Source: Microbacterium wangchenii
GTDB lineage: Bacteria > Actinomycetota > Actinomycetes > Actinomycetales > Microbacteriaceae
Direction: 5' to 3'
NCBI RefSeq assembly: GCF_004564355.1
Contig: NZ_CP038266.1
Span: 2,604,001-2,668,000, forward strand
DNA length: 64,000 nt
In this document: positions 16,292-24,874 of the stretch, piece after piece
Numbering within the stretch: the first letter of the stretch is position 1
Layout of the letters: each line of letters opens with the position of its first letter
Position numbers and translations under genes: made by a program
The notes under the pieces: generated by a model
What the model saw: only the letters and a program-made list of their open reading frames with translations
Database searches by the model: none
Told to the model about the DNA's origin: nothing

Positions 16292-19200
16292 CGAGGGGCT
16301 GGGTCACCGTGTCGGCGGTCGGACCGTCGGGCTGCACCCCCAGGAGAGCCGCGATCCGGGCCGCGACCGAGGCGGGGTCGCTGTACAGGTCGAATGCGTG
16401 CACGCGCACGTAGTGCCATCCCAGGCGCCGCAGGGTCTGCGGGCGCAGGCGCAGCGTCTCCCGCAGCGAGTCGGCGGCCGTCTCCGGATCACTTTCGGCC
16501 ACGACGGCCTTCCCGCCGTGCTGGGCGACCAGCGGCAGCAGGCCGCGGTAGTCCACGTCGACGGCCAGCCCAAGGCGGCGGAGCTCGCGGGCCAGGGCGA
16601 GGGTGAGCGGATCGGCGAGGTCTTCCAGTCGTGCCTCCCGTCCGCGCGCGGCGAGCCCGCCGAGGATGCTCATGAGGGTGGCGGCGCCGTGCTCGAGCCG
16701 TCCGTCGTCGAAGGCGGACGGACGGATGGAGGACACGATGACCATCGAGCGGCGCGCCCGCGTCATCCCCACCGTGAGCAGGCGCTCACCGTCGGGGGTG
16801 GACAGGTCGCCGAAGTCGCTGAGCACGCGGCCGTGCTTGGTGAGGCCGAATCCGAGGGAGAAGATCACCCGGTCGCGGCTCTCGGCGACCGACTCCTCCA
16901 GCGTCAGCACCGCGAACGGTTCCGCCGTGTCGCGGGAGACGAAGTCGGCGACATCGGAGCGGCCGGCGAAGGCGGCCTCGACGGCGGCGCGCACGCGCTC
17001 GGCGTGCCGCGCGCTGGCGGTGACGACCATGAGCGACTCCGCGCCGCGGTTGACGGCGTGCTCCACCACGAGGGTCACCACGCGCGCGACCTCGGCGTCG
17101 GGGCTCTCGACGGCTCCGGTGATCGGGTCGGGGGCACCGGTACCGCCCTCGACGTAGTCCACGCTGAGGCTCCCGCGGCCGAGGTACGACCCCGCCCACG
17201 GCAGCGACACGATCTCGCCGCCGTAGAACGCGTCGTTGACGAGCTCGGCGAGGTCTTCCCCACCCGCGCGGTAGCTGCGGGTGAGGGTGGCCACGGGCAG
17301 CAGTTCGGCGAGACGCTCGAAGATCGAGACCTCGTCGAAGGCGACGGGCTCCTCGTCGTCGGCGACGGAGAGGGTGGCACCGACGCGGAAGGCGGTGGGC
17401 TTCTGGGTGACCGGGTCGCCGAAGACCACGATCTGCCGTGACCGGCGGATGGCGGGGACGGCCTCGGCCAGGCACAGGGCCGCGGCATCCGCGATGATGA
17501 CGACGTCGAAGGGCCGCTCGTCGGGGATGTCCGGCACCTCGTACGGCGAGGCCAGCCACACCGGCGCGAGGGTGTTCAGCAGCGTGGGAGCGGCCACCGA
17601 CAGCTCGCGGGGCGTGCTGAGGCCGCGCTTGAGCGCGTCTTTCAGCGCCGCGGCTTCGGCGGCGTGGTCGACGATGCCGATGCGCCACTGCTGCGCGAGG
17701 TGCGCGGCGAGGAGCGGGCCGGATGCGGCGGCGTGGGCCTCGTCCACGAGCCGGAAGTCGCGCTCCAGCCGGTCGACGACGGTCGTGTTGGCGCCGAGGA
17801 GGGCACGGTCGGTGCGCAGGAAGTGCTCCAGCGCCGACTGCCACCACGCGAATTCGAGCTCCTGGCCCACGCGCTCCTCGGGAACGTGCCGCACCGACAG
17901 CTCCACCAGGAGCTGTTCGAGTCCGAGGGCGGCGAGCTTGGAGCGCAGCTTCGCCCGCTCGACGAGGTTGTCGAAGAACTCCGACTCGGCGGCGAGCCCC
18001 GCGAGGATCCGCACGAGGCGCTGCACGGGGATGGAGGCGAGGCGCTCGGAGCCTTCGCGGCCGAGGATCGCGTCGAGTTCGGCGAGTTCGGCGTCCACCC
18101 GTTGCCACGACACGTGCACGTCGGCGAGCCCCAGGGGCACCTCGGGCGTGACGCCGGCCTCGACCACGCGCTGCCACTCGGTGCGCTGCTGCTGGATGCG
18201 CACGAGCGCCTCGTACATGTCGGGCACGTGCACGCCGGGACGGACGTACTCGCGCGAGAGGCGCTTGAGGCGGCGGCGGTTGGGTCCGCTCATGTTGGGC
18301 GCGTCCCGGCGCGGGGCGTGCGCCTGGATGAGCTCGAGCAGCGGGCGCTCGAACACCGTCGGGCTGAAGCGGTCGAGCGAATCGCGGATGCCCTGCAGGA
18401 GCCGCAGGTATTCACCGAGTTCGGCGATGGTGTGGAAGGGGCGCATGCGCGTCTGCGCGATGAGCTCGTATCCCCGCTCGAGCAGACCCGACACCTCGCG
18501 GCGGTGCAGCTTGCCGGCGAGCGCGTGCGCGGCGCGGGCGTCCTCCGTGCGCGTGAACGACACGCCGTACCAGGGCGAGTCATCCGGCCCGAAGCGGAAC
18601 TCCCCCAGGCGCGCAGCGGCGGCCAGGGCGTCGGATGCCTCGGCGCGACGGTTGGCGAGGCGCTCCAGCGTGGCCAGGTCGAACCGCGCGCTCGTCGACG
18701 GCGCGGGGGCGAGAGCCGCGAGCTTGGTCAGGGCGCGCAGAGTCTCCAGCACCGAGATCCCGAGCGAGGGATGCTCCGCCGTGACGGCCGAGCGGTAGTC
18801 GCGCAGGACGGTGCGCAGGCGCACGAGCGCGTCGTCGATCTCGGCGACCTTGGGCTGCTCGGCCTTCTCGTTGCGGCCGATCGCACGGATGAGGTCGCGC
18901 CGCAGGTGCGTGGGCGAGACGGCGAGACCGGGCAGCCCGATGCCCGAGAGCCTGTGACGAATCCCCTCGAGCGTCGAGCGGCGGGCGCTGACGACGAGCA
19001 CGCGCTTGCCGGATTGGACGAGCTGGCCCACGGCGTTGATCACGGTCTGGGTTCCACCGGTGCCGGGCAGGGTGTGCACGGCGAGCGAGTGGCCGGCGGC
19101 GATGCGGGCGAGGACCGCCTCCTGCTCGGCATCCGCATCCAGCAGGAGGGTGTCCGAGGCGGGGGTGCGCTCGTCGGGGCTGGTGACGACGGGGTCGGCG

Positions 19201-19976
19201 CGTCGCACCGACACACGCGCGCGGTCGTCGGGGTGGCCGGCGAGCGCGTTGAGCACGGGGTGGTCGAGGTCGGCGGCGTCGCGCGCCATGCCGGAGCCGA
19301 CATCGGCGAAGGAGGAGATCACCAACCGCGGGTGCACGACGAACGTGGGGATGTGCCGCGTCAGCGCACGGAGGTGGTCGATGACCGGCTGCGGCTTGAA
19401 CACGCCCTGGTCATACGCCAGGCCCGCCAGCGCGGTGCTGTCCAGCGGGATCCCAAAATGCCCGCGGAAGGCCCGCGCGAGCTCCGGGTTGACGAAGAAG
19501 GTGCCGTGCAGCTTGAGCTCGAAGTCGCCGTGGTGGCGGCGGATCGCGAGGGGACGCAGGAGGACGGGGGCGGACCACGTCACTCCCCCGATCTTCCACT
19601 CGGCCACACCGACGGCCAGATGCACGGCTTCGATGCCGCGCGCCGTGCGCAGCTCGACGTTCTTGGCGGTGATCCGCTCGGCGGCCAGCCGCGCCGAGCG
19701 CAGGGCCACCTCATCCCGGAACAGGTTCGACAGGAGCGTGGAGCGGCCGGTGATGAACTGCGGGAGGCTGCCGGGGTGGGCCTTGGTGATGTCGATGCCC
19801 GCGTCGGTGGCGTCGTCGAAGCGCAGCAGGGTCGAGCGGCCGCCCAGGGTGGCCGCTTCGGCCCGCAGACGATCGCGTTCGGGGTCGGCGACGTGACGGA
19901 CGTTGACCCCCGGCTCCGCGACACCCAGGTCTCCCGGGTTCACGGATGCGGCGGCCATGTCCTGCTCGCCGACCAC
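16278..19976 (-). CDS. Large helicase-like AAA protein with degenerate Walker motifs and C-terminal nuclease-like domain
   Basis: About 1,232 residues. The overall layout is Upf1/DUF4011-like superfamily 1. The expected P-loop reads HTLPGTGGTQTV (about residues 302-313), with glycine (GGA codon at 19053-19055) where relatives carry the ATP-binding lysine. The Walker B region reads VVIIADAAAL rather than a DE pair. Later helicase motifs persist: TLTRSYRAGGEDLAELVN, LTVGMTRARRSMVIVSS. The last 110 residues (GGKAVVAESDPET...LGWHYVRVHAFDLYSDP) resemble a Vsr/DUF559-type domain. GTG 19976 is chosen because GAGGAGAAGG lies just upstream; ATG 19958 is the alternative. Confidence 0.8.
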   Translation of the reverse strand: MVGEQDMAAASVNPGDLGVAEPGVNVRHVADPERDRLRAEAATLGGRSTLLRFDDATDAGIDITKAHPGSLPQFITGRSTLLSNLFRDEVALRSARLAAERITAKNVELRTARGIEAVHLAVGVAEWKIGGVTWSAPVLLRPLAIRRHHGDFELKLHGTFFVNPELARAFRGHFGIPLDSTALAGLAYDQGVFKPQPVIDHLRALTRHIPTFVVHPRLVISSFADVGSGMARDAADLDHPVLNALAGHPDDRARVSVRRADPVVTSPDERTPASDTLLLDADAEQEAVLARIAAGHSLAVHTLPGTGGTQTVINAVGQLVQSGKRVLVVSARRSTLEGIRHRLSGIGLPGLAVSPTHLRRDLIRAIGRNEKAEQPKVAEIDDALVRLRTVLRDYRSAVTAEHPSLGISVLETLRALTKLAALAPAPSTSARFDLATLERLANRRAEASDALAAAARLGEFRFGPDDSPWYGVSFTRTEDARAAHALAGKLHRREVSGLLERGYELIAQTRMRPFHTIAELGEYLRLLQGIRDSLDRFSPTVFERPLLELIQAHAPRRDAPNMSGPNRRRLKRLSREYVRPGVHVPDMYEALVRIQQQRTEWQRVVEAGVTPEVPLGLADVHVSWQRVDAELAELDAILGREGSERLASIPVQRLVRILAGLAAESEFFDNLVERAKLRSKLAALGLEQLLVELSVRHVPEERVGQELEFAWWQSALEHFLRTDRALLGANTTVVDRLERDFRLVDEAHAAASGPLLAAHLAQQWRIGIVDHAAEAAALKDALKRGLSTPRELSVAAPTLLNTLAPVWLASPYEVPDIPDERPFDVVIIADAAALCLAEAVPAIRRSRQIVVFGDPVTQKPTAFRVGATLSVADDEEPVAFDEVSIFERLAELLPVATLTRSYRAGGEDLAELVNDAFYGGEIVSLPWAGSYLGRGSLSVDYVEGGTGAPDPITGAVESPDAEVARVVTLVVEHAVNRGAESLMVVTASARHAERVRAAVEAAFAGRSDVADFVSRDTAEPFAVLTLEESVAESRDRVIFSLGFGLTKHGRVLSDFGDLSTPDGERLLTVGMTRARRSMVIVSSIRPSAFDDGRLEHGAATLMSILGGLAARGREARLEDLADPLTLALARELRRLGLAVDVDYRGLLPLVAQHGGKAVVAESDPETAADSLRETLRLRPQTLRRLGWHYVRVHAFDLYSDPASVAARIAALLGVQPDGPTADTVTQPLDVVD

Positions 19977-20176
19977 GGCGCTGCCTTCTCCTCGCCACAC
20001 ACGAGCCACAGTATGCGCGAGCAGCGGTTTCGGCCGTCATCCCGCGCGGGTTTCGCGGGATTCGCGGGACACGCCGCCCCATCGGCGCTTCCTCCCCAGG
20101 CCCCCTTCGACGCGTGCTCCTCCACAGGGGGCGAACGGTCCCCCGCTCGTCGTACCGGCAGGGTCAGGATGGAGCC

Positions 20177-20686
20177 ATGACCCGATACGCCAGCGCGGTG
20201 CACTCCACTCCGGTCGGCGACGTTCTCCTCACCGTCGCCGACGACCACCTCCTGTCCCTCCGCGTCCTCCACGACGACGGAGAAGCGGCACGGGAAGGCC
20301 TCGTCCGCGTGCTCGGCGTCGTGCCCGAGGACGATCCGTCCGCCGGCGCCGAGACGGCGCAGCAGCTGGATGAGTACTTCGACGGAACACGGAAGCAGTT
20401 CGACCTGGCGTTGGACTGGAGCCTCACGCGGGGGTTCTCCCGGGCCGCTCTGCAGGCCGTGTGCGAGATCCCGTACGGCGAGACCGCGGCCTACGGGGAG
20501 GTGGCGGCCATGGCGGGGCATCCGCGAGCCGCGCGGGCGGTCGGGACGGCGTGTGCCACCAGCCCGTTCTCCATCGTCGTCCCGGTGCATCGGGTCGTGC
20601 GCTCGGACGGTTCGCTCGGGCAGTACGGCGGACATCCCGAGGTGAAGCAGTACCTCCTCCGGAGGGAGCAGGAGTCGGGCGCGTAG
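20177..20686 (+). CDS. Alkyltransferase-like protein (O6-alkylguanine transferase family, catalytic Cys replaced by Val)
   Basis: A 169-residue Ogt/MGMT-family protein with both domains: an N-terminal fold and the C-terminal DNA-binding helix AVCEIPYGETAAYGEVAAMAG, then RAVGTACATSPFSIVVPVHRVV. True transferases have PCHRV; here the codon at 20584-20586 is GTG, giving PVHRV. The arginine finger (RAVG) and the downstream GQYGGHPEVKQYLLRRE are intact. Proteins without the cysteine (ATL) bind O6-alkylguanine and flag it for nucleotide excision repair rather than repairing it. The ATG at 20177 follows GGAGCC. Confidence 0.88.
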   Translation: MTRYASAVHSTPVGDVLLTVADDHLLSLRVLHDDGEAAREGLVRVLGVVPEDDPSAGAETAQQLDEYFDGTRKQFDLALDWSLTRGFSRAALQAVCEIPYGETAAYGEVAAMAGHPRAARAVGTACATSPFSIVVPVHRVVRSDGSLGQYGGHPEVKQYLLRREQESGA

Positions 20687-20701
20687 GCCGCCCGACACCG
20701 A

Positions 20702-20734
20702 CCGAGGCCCCGGGACGATGTCCCGGGGCCTCGG
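20702..20734. terminator. Bidirectional hairpin terminator
   Basis: A perfect 15-bp stem (20702-20716 with 20720-20734) has a GAT loop. It is placed between the convergent alkyltransferase-like gene and actP-like gene, so it can end both transcripts. It has the same loop as the hairpin after gap. Confidence 0.85.
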
Positions 20735-20749
20735 TGGTGCGGAGCAGCG

Positions 20750-22369
20750 TCAGTGCGAGGTCGCCTTCTCGGCTCCGAAGCCGGTGAGCGAGCGCACCTC
20801 CATCTCCGCGGCCTTGCGCGGATCCTCACTGCCCTTGCGAGAGGTGATCGTGCCCAGCCAGCCGAGGAAGAACCCGACCGGGATGGAGACGATGCCCGGG
20901 TTGTTGAACGGCCAGATCGCGACGCCCGTGTCCTTGAAGACGCTCGTGGGCGTGCCCCAGAACACCGGCGACAGGACGATCAGGATGATCGCGGCCGCCA
21001 GTCCCCCGTACATGCTCCACACCGCGCCGCGTGTGGTGAAGCGGCGCCAGAACAGCGAGTACAGGATCGTCGGGAGGTTGGCCGACGCGGCGACGGCGAA
21101 CGCGAGCGCCACGAGGAACGCGACGTTCTGTCCCTGCACGCCGATGCCGCCGAGGATCGCGAGCACACCGATGACCACGACCGTGCGGCGGGCGACCTTC
21201 ACCTCGCCGTCGGGCGGGACGTCGCCCTTCTTCACGACGTTGGCGTAGATGTCGTGTGCGAACGACGCCGCCGCCGTGATCGTGAGCCCCGCGACCACCG
21301 CGAGGATCGTCGCGAAGGCCACGGCGGAGATGAATCCGAGCAGGATCGGCCCGCCCAGTTCCAGCGCGAGCAGCGGCGCCGCCGAGTTCACTCCGCCCGG
21401 TGCTGCGGCGATGACCTCCGGGGTCACCAGCGCGCCCGCCCCGTATCCGAGGACGAGGGTCAGCAGGTAGAACAGCCCGATCAGCCAGATCGCCCACACC
21501 ACCGAGCGACGCGCTTCCTTCGCCGTGGGCACGGTGTAGAAGCGCATCAGCACGTGGGGCAGGCCCGCCGTGCCGAGGACGAGGGCCAGGGCGAGGGACA
21601 CGAAGTCCCACGGGTTGGCGCCGTACTGCAGCCCCGGGCCGAGGATGGCATCACCCTGGGGCGAGGCGGCCACGGCGCTTTCGAGCAGCGTGTTGAGGTT
21701 GAAGCCGTTGATCGCGAGCACCCAGATCGTCATCACGAGGGCGCCGCCGATGAGGAGGAACGCCTTGACGATCTGCACCCACGTGGTGCCCTTCATGCCG
21801 CCGACGAGGACGTAGACGATCATGAGCAGACCCACCACCGCGACGACGATCGACTGCCCCACCGCCTCGTTGATCCCGAGCAGAAGCGAGACGAGACCGC
21901 CGGCGCCGGCCATCTGCGCCAGGAGGTAGAAGAAGCACACCGCGAGCGTCGTGATGGCCGCAGCCATCCGCACCGGGCGCTGCTTCAGCCGGAACGACAG
22001 CACGTCGGCCATCGTGAACTTGCCGGTGTTGCGCATGAGCTCGGCCACCAGCAGCAGCGCGACCAGCCATGCCACGAGGAATCCGATGGAGTACAGGAAT
22101 CCGTCGTAGCCGTTGATGGCGATTGCGCCGCAGATGCCGAGGAAGGATGCGGCGGAGAGGTAGTCGCCCGAGATCGCGAACCCGTTCTGCGGGCCGGTGA
22201 AGGAGCGGCCGGCGGCGTAGTAGTCGGCGGCGGTCTTGTTGTTGCGGCTGGCCCGGATGACGATGAACAGCGTCACAGCGACGAAGGCGCCGAAGATGGA
22301 GATGTTCAAGATGGGGTTGTTCTCCGCCGTCTGCACGGCGGCGTGCACGGCCCCGAAGACTTCGTTCAC
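20750..22369 (-). CDS. actP: Cation/acetate symporter (SSS family)
   Basis: A 539-residue sodium:solute symporter with about 13 membrane helices. The ActP-type features are ADYYAAGRSFTGPQNGFAISGDYLSAASFLG (shown: SFTGPQNGFAISGDYLSAA) near residue 50, FYLLAQMAGAGGLVSLLLG, GGMKGTTWVQIVKAFLL and HDIYANVVKKG. It takes up acetate and related short monocarboxylates. The DUF485 partner upstream overlaps it by four bases (ATGA), the arrangement typical of the yjcH-actP pair. The divergent GAF-LuxR gene is a likely regulator. Confidence 0.93.
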   Translation of the reverse strand: MNEVFGAVHAAVQTAENNPILNISIFGAFVAVTLFIVIRASRNNKTAADYYAAGRSFTGPQNGFAISGDYLSAASFLGICGAIAINGYDGFLYSIGFLVAWLVALLLVAELMRNTGKFTMADVLSFRLKQRPVRMAAAITTLAVCFFYLLAQMAGAGGLVSLLLGINEAVGQSIVVAVVGLLMIVYVLVGGMKGTTWVQIVKAFLLIGGALVMTIWVLAINGFNLNTLLESAVAASPQGDAILGPGLQYGANPWDFVSLALALVLGTAGLPHVLMRFYTVPTAKEARRSVVWAIWLIGLFYLLTLVLGYGAGALVTPEVIAAAPGGVNSAAPLLALELGGPILLGFISAVAFATILAVVAGLTITAAASFAHDIYANVVKKGDVPPDGEVKVARRTVVVIGVLAILGGIGVQGQNVAFLVALAFAVAASANLPTILYSLFWRRFTTRGAVWSMYGGLAAAIILIVLSPVFWGTPTSVFKDTGVAIWPFNNPGIVSIPVGFFLGWLGTITSRKGSEDPRKAAEMEVRSLTGFGAEKATSH

Positions 22370-22716
22370 GACTGTCCTCCTTCAGCGCGCTCGAGCTGTT
22401 CGCGCAGGTCTTCGGTCAAGGGGTCGAGCTTGCGGTTGGCGTACCACACGTAGGTCATCGTGATGGCGAACGTCGTCACGAACTGGCCGAGCCCGAACAG
22501 CAGGCCGACGGTCACGTCCCCCCACACGCGTTCGGCCATGAAGTCCCTCGCGAACGAGGACAGCAGGACGTATGCGAAGTACCAGACGAGGAACGCGATC
22601 GCCAGCGGGAAGACGAAGCTGCGGTGGCGTCGCTTCAATTCCCGGAACGGCGGTGACTCCTCGACCGCGATGTAGTCGATGCCGCCCGGGGCGGCATCGG
22701 TACGCGGATCCGACAT
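22366..22716 (-). CDS. DUF485 membrane protein (YjcH-like partner of ActP)
   Basis: A 116-residue protein with two membrane helices (FVFPLAIAFLVWYFAYVLLSS and VGLLFGLGQFVTTFAITMTYV), preceded by FRELKRRHRSF and followed by RKLDPL. This is the DUF485 signature found immediately before acetate symporters. Its stop overlaps the actP start. GGAGG lies just before the ATG at 22714-22716. The exact contribution to acetate transport is unknown. Confidence 0.92.
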   Translation of the reverse strand: MSDPRTDAAPGGIDYIAVEESPPFRELKRRHRSFVFPLAIAFLVWYFAYVLLSSFARDFMAERVWGDVTVGLLFGLGQFVTTFAITMTYVWYANRKLDPLTEDLREQLERAEGGQS

Positions 22717-22854
22717 GTGGCCTCCTTGCCTCATGGCCCGGAGCACCCACGCTCCAGGTTGCGGGTAGAACAAGGGCGCCACAGCGGCACCCGGTGATAT
22801 GGTCGACGCTACGAAGGCGGCGACGACGCCGTCACCCCCAGAAGTAGGTAGTTC

Positions 22855-23712
22855 GTGGGAGCAGCAACGGTGCCGAACGAGCAGGCTGAGCTGGTCTCGC
22901 ACGCCGTCGGCGAATTGGCTCGCCGCACACGTTTTCCCGTCGCGTTCGGGGGTCTCGAACGCGACGGCGCCATTCACGTGACCGCCATCCACGGTGCGCG
23001 CACCCGCAGCATCGAAGGACTCGTCGTGCAGGAGAACCGCGGACTGGGCGGGCGCGCCTTCGCCGAGAAGCGCCCTCGCCTCGCCCTGGACTACCGCACG
23101 TCGCGGACCATCACGCACGACTACGACCGCGCCATCCTCGGCGAGGGCATCTCCACCCTGTTCGCCGTTCCCATCGTCGTCACCGGCACCACGCGAGGGG
23201 TTCTCTACTGCGGGTCGTGGACGCAGGCGCCGGTGGGTGACGTGGTCGCCGAGCCGGCTTTCCGGGTCGCACGCGAGCTGGCCACCGAGCTGCGCGTGCG
23301 CGACGAGGTCGATCGCCGCATCGCGATGCTGCCGAGCGGCCGGCCCGACGCCGCACTGTCGCCGGCCGCGCAGGAGGAGGTCCGCGAGAGCTACGCCGAA
23401 CTGCGCAGCGTCGCCGCCGCCATCGAGGACGAGAGCCTGCGCGTCCGTCTGGAACAGGTCGAACGGCGTCTGGCGGCACTGACCGGCGCCGGTGAGGGGG
23501 CGGGAGGAGGCCCGGAGGTGCGCCTGTCGCCGCGCGAGCTGGATGTGCTCGCGTGCGCCGCCCTGGGCGCCACCAATTCTGAGATCGCGCACCAGCTCGA
23601 CCTCAAGGAGACCACCGTCAAGTCCTACCTGGCGGCGGCCATGAGCAAGCTCGACGCATCCACCCGCCACGCCGCCGTAGCACGCGCGCGCCGAATCGGG
23701 ATACTGCCCTAA
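22855..23712 (+). CDS. GAF-LuxR transcriptional regulator (RamA-like)
   Basis: A 285-residue regulator with an N-terminal GAF-like domain (about residues 10-140, with VQENRGLGGRAFAEKRPRLA and ISTLFAVPIV) and a C-terminal LuxR helix-turn-helix (about residues 222-280: LSPRELDVLACAALGATNSEIA, then LKETTVKSYLAAAMSKL). The architecture and the position opposite an acetate symporter recall RamA, the corynebacterial activator of acetate metabolism; this is inference from context. The GTG at 22855 is preceded by AGAAGTAGG. Confidence 0.88.
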   Translation: MGAATVPNEQAELVSHAVGELARRTRFPVAFGGLERDGAIHVTAIHGARTRSIEGLVVQENRGLGGRAFAEKRPRLALDYRTSRTITHDYDRAILGEGISTLFAVPIVVTGTTRGVLYCGSWTQAPVGDVVAEPAFRVARELATELRVRDEVDRRIAMLPSGRPDAALSPAAQEEVRESYAELRSVAAAIEDESLRVRLEQVERRLAALTGAGEGAGGGPEVRLSPRELDVLACAALGATNSEIAHQLDLKETTVKSYLAAAMSKLDASTRHAAVARARRIGILP

Positions 23713-23744
23713 CCCTCGTGCCCCTCCATCACTAAGGTGTCACC

Positions 23745-24107
23745 ATGGCCCGCAGAATTGTGCATCAGCTCGTCGACGACCTGGACGGCAGCGTCCTGGA
23801 GGTCGGGGAGGGCGAGACCGTCCTGTTCTCCCTCGACGGCGTTGCCTACGAGATCGACCTGACCGAGGAGAACGCCGCAGGTCTGCGCGATGCGTTGGCG
23901 CCGTACGTCGCGGCCGCTCGGTCGGTGTCGTCCCGGTCGGGGGCCTCGCGATCGGGAGCCGGCGGCGGCGGCGGACGGACGCGGCGGCGCGCCGGGCAGC
24001 AGGATTACACCGCCATTCGCACGTGGGCCAAGCAGAACGGGCACACGGTCTCCGAGCGCGGCCGCATCCCCGCATCCGTGCTCGAGGCGTACGAAGCGGC
24101 CCACTGA
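23745..24107 (+). CDS. lsr2: Lsr2-type nucleoid-associated protein
   Basis: A 120-residue Lsr2: the N-terminal dimerization domain (VHQLVDDLDGS...EVGEGETVLFSLDGVAYEIDL, shown in parts) is joined by a Ser/Gly/Arg linker to a C-terminal DNA-binding domain (IRTWAKQNGHTVSERGRIPASV, where the AT-hook-like RGR inserts into the minor groove). It silences AT-rich, horizontally acquired DNA, which is relevant to the lower-GC island 500 bases downstream. TAAGGT at 23733-23738 is six bases before the ATG (leaderless). Confidence 0.95.
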   Translation: MARRIVHQLVDDLDGSVLEVGEGETVLFSLDGVAYEIDLTEENAAGLRDALAPYVAAARSVSSRSGASRSGAGGGGGRTRRRAGQQDYTAIRTWAKQNGHTVSERGRIPASVLEAYEAAH

Positions 24108-24220
24108 CGCGACGGACGCGGCCAGCTTGGGAATCCCCTGGCAATGGCCTCCTCGGCTTGAGGTGCGCACGCATTCTCGGCATCGTGGCTGACTTCGAGT
24201 CCGCAACGGAAGGAGCATCC

Positions 24221-24505
24221 ATGCTCACGCTCACCGAGCAGGCGACCACGGCCGTCAAGACCATCACCTCGCAGTTCCCCGACGTCGCCGACGGCGGGGT
24301 TCGCATCGAGGGGGCCGGTACGCCGGACTCCCAGTTCCAGCTCACCGTCGTGCCGGGTCCCGAGCCCGCCGACGCGGTCGTCGAGAACGAGGGCGCCCGC
24401 GTCTTCCTCGACAGCGACGCCGCGCTGGTGCTGGATGATCGCGTCCTGGACGCGCAGCCCGACGGCGAGGGCGGCGTGCAGTTCGCCGTCACCTCACAGG
24501 CCTGA
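24221..24505 (+). CDS. HesB/IscA-fold protein lacking cysteines
   Basis: A 94-residue protein with the HesB/IscA-like fold pattern (LTEQATTAVKTI, GVRIEGAG, FQLTVVPGPEPADAVVENEGARVFLD, shown in parts). A-type iron-sulfur carriers hold three conserved cysteines, one internal and two in a C-terminal CGCG; this protein has no cysteine at all, so it cannot bind a cluster in that way. GGAAGGAG precedes the ATG. Cysteine-free homologs are frequent in actinobacteria and their role is unknown. Confidence 0.85.
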   Translation: MLTLTEQATTAVKTITSQFPDVADGGVRIEGAGTPDSQFQLTVVPGPEPADAVVENEGARVFLDSDAALVLDDRVLDAQPDGEGGVQFAVTSQA

Positions 24506-24517
24506 CCACGGCTTTCC

Positions 24518-24550
24518 GACGACGCCCCCGGGATCCCCGGGGGCGTCGTC
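24518..24550. terminator. Hairpin terminator before tRNA-Arg
   Basis: A perfect 15-bp stem (24518-24532 with 24536-24550) has an ATC loop, followed by GTTTCC. It ends the HesB-like transcript and separates it from the tRNA-Arg 47 bases on. Confidence 0.85.
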
Positions 24551-24596
24551 GTTTCCTCGAGAGCACTCCCCCGGCCTCGGTAGACTGGGGCGACCG

Positions 24597-24668
24597 GCCT
24601 CTGTAGCTCAATGGAAGAGCAGCTCCGTCCTAAGGAGAGGGTTGGGGGTTCGAGTCCCTCCAGGGGCA
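24597..24668 (+). tRNA. tRNA-Arg (anticodon CCU), island integration site
   Basis: A 72-base cloverleaf. The acceptor stem GCCTCTG pairs with CAGGGGC, the anticodon loop GTCCTAA gives CCU (reads AGG), and the T-loop is TTCGAGT. CCA is not encoded. The last 21 bases overlap the left attachment repeat, so the gene is regenerated intact by the inserted element. Confidence 0.93.
24648..24666 (+). repeat. attL core repeat
   Basis: A 19-bp sequence (GTTCGAGTCCCTCCAGGGG) in the T-arm and 3' acceptor of tRNA-Arg, identical to 45799-45817. Tyrosine recombinases of tRNA-targeting elements commonly exchange here. Confidence 0.9.
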
Positions 24669-24728
24669 CAATCTTTATTCGCTCCTGACCTGGTCTTTCT
24701 CGCTGCCAGGCTAACTAGTTTTCCGTTT

Positions 24729-24747
24729 TTGCCCGCTTTTTGCCCGC
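24729..24747 (+). repeat. Integrase arm-type direct repeat, left end
   Basis: Two copies of TTGCCCGC (24729-24736 and 24740-24747) with an 11-bp period, about one helical turn. The same pair with the same period occurs at 45662-45680 near the right end, which suggests arm sites bound by the integrase N-terminal domain or accessory factors. A second shared motif, TGAGCATTnTGCTC, is at 24854 here and at 45779 on the right. Confidence 0.6.
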
Positions 24748-24874
24748 ATTTTCGGCCCCTGCGTGCAGCGACGACCGGCTCCAACGACCTTCATCCGGCG
24801 TCCCAGAGCGTCGAAATCGAGCGTTTCGGGCGGCCAGTGCCTCGTCGAAAAACTGAGCATTCTGCTCTCGAGGT

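Noticed and set aside
17664..20180. 838-codon plus-strand frame
   Set aside because: It is antisense to the large helicase-like gene and has the His/Arg/Gly-rich composition of a shadow frame.
20702..24550. Hairpins with GAT/ATC loops as a repeat family
   Set aside because: The stems at 20702 and 24518 (and 11673) differ in sequence; only the loop is shared, so they are independent terminators.
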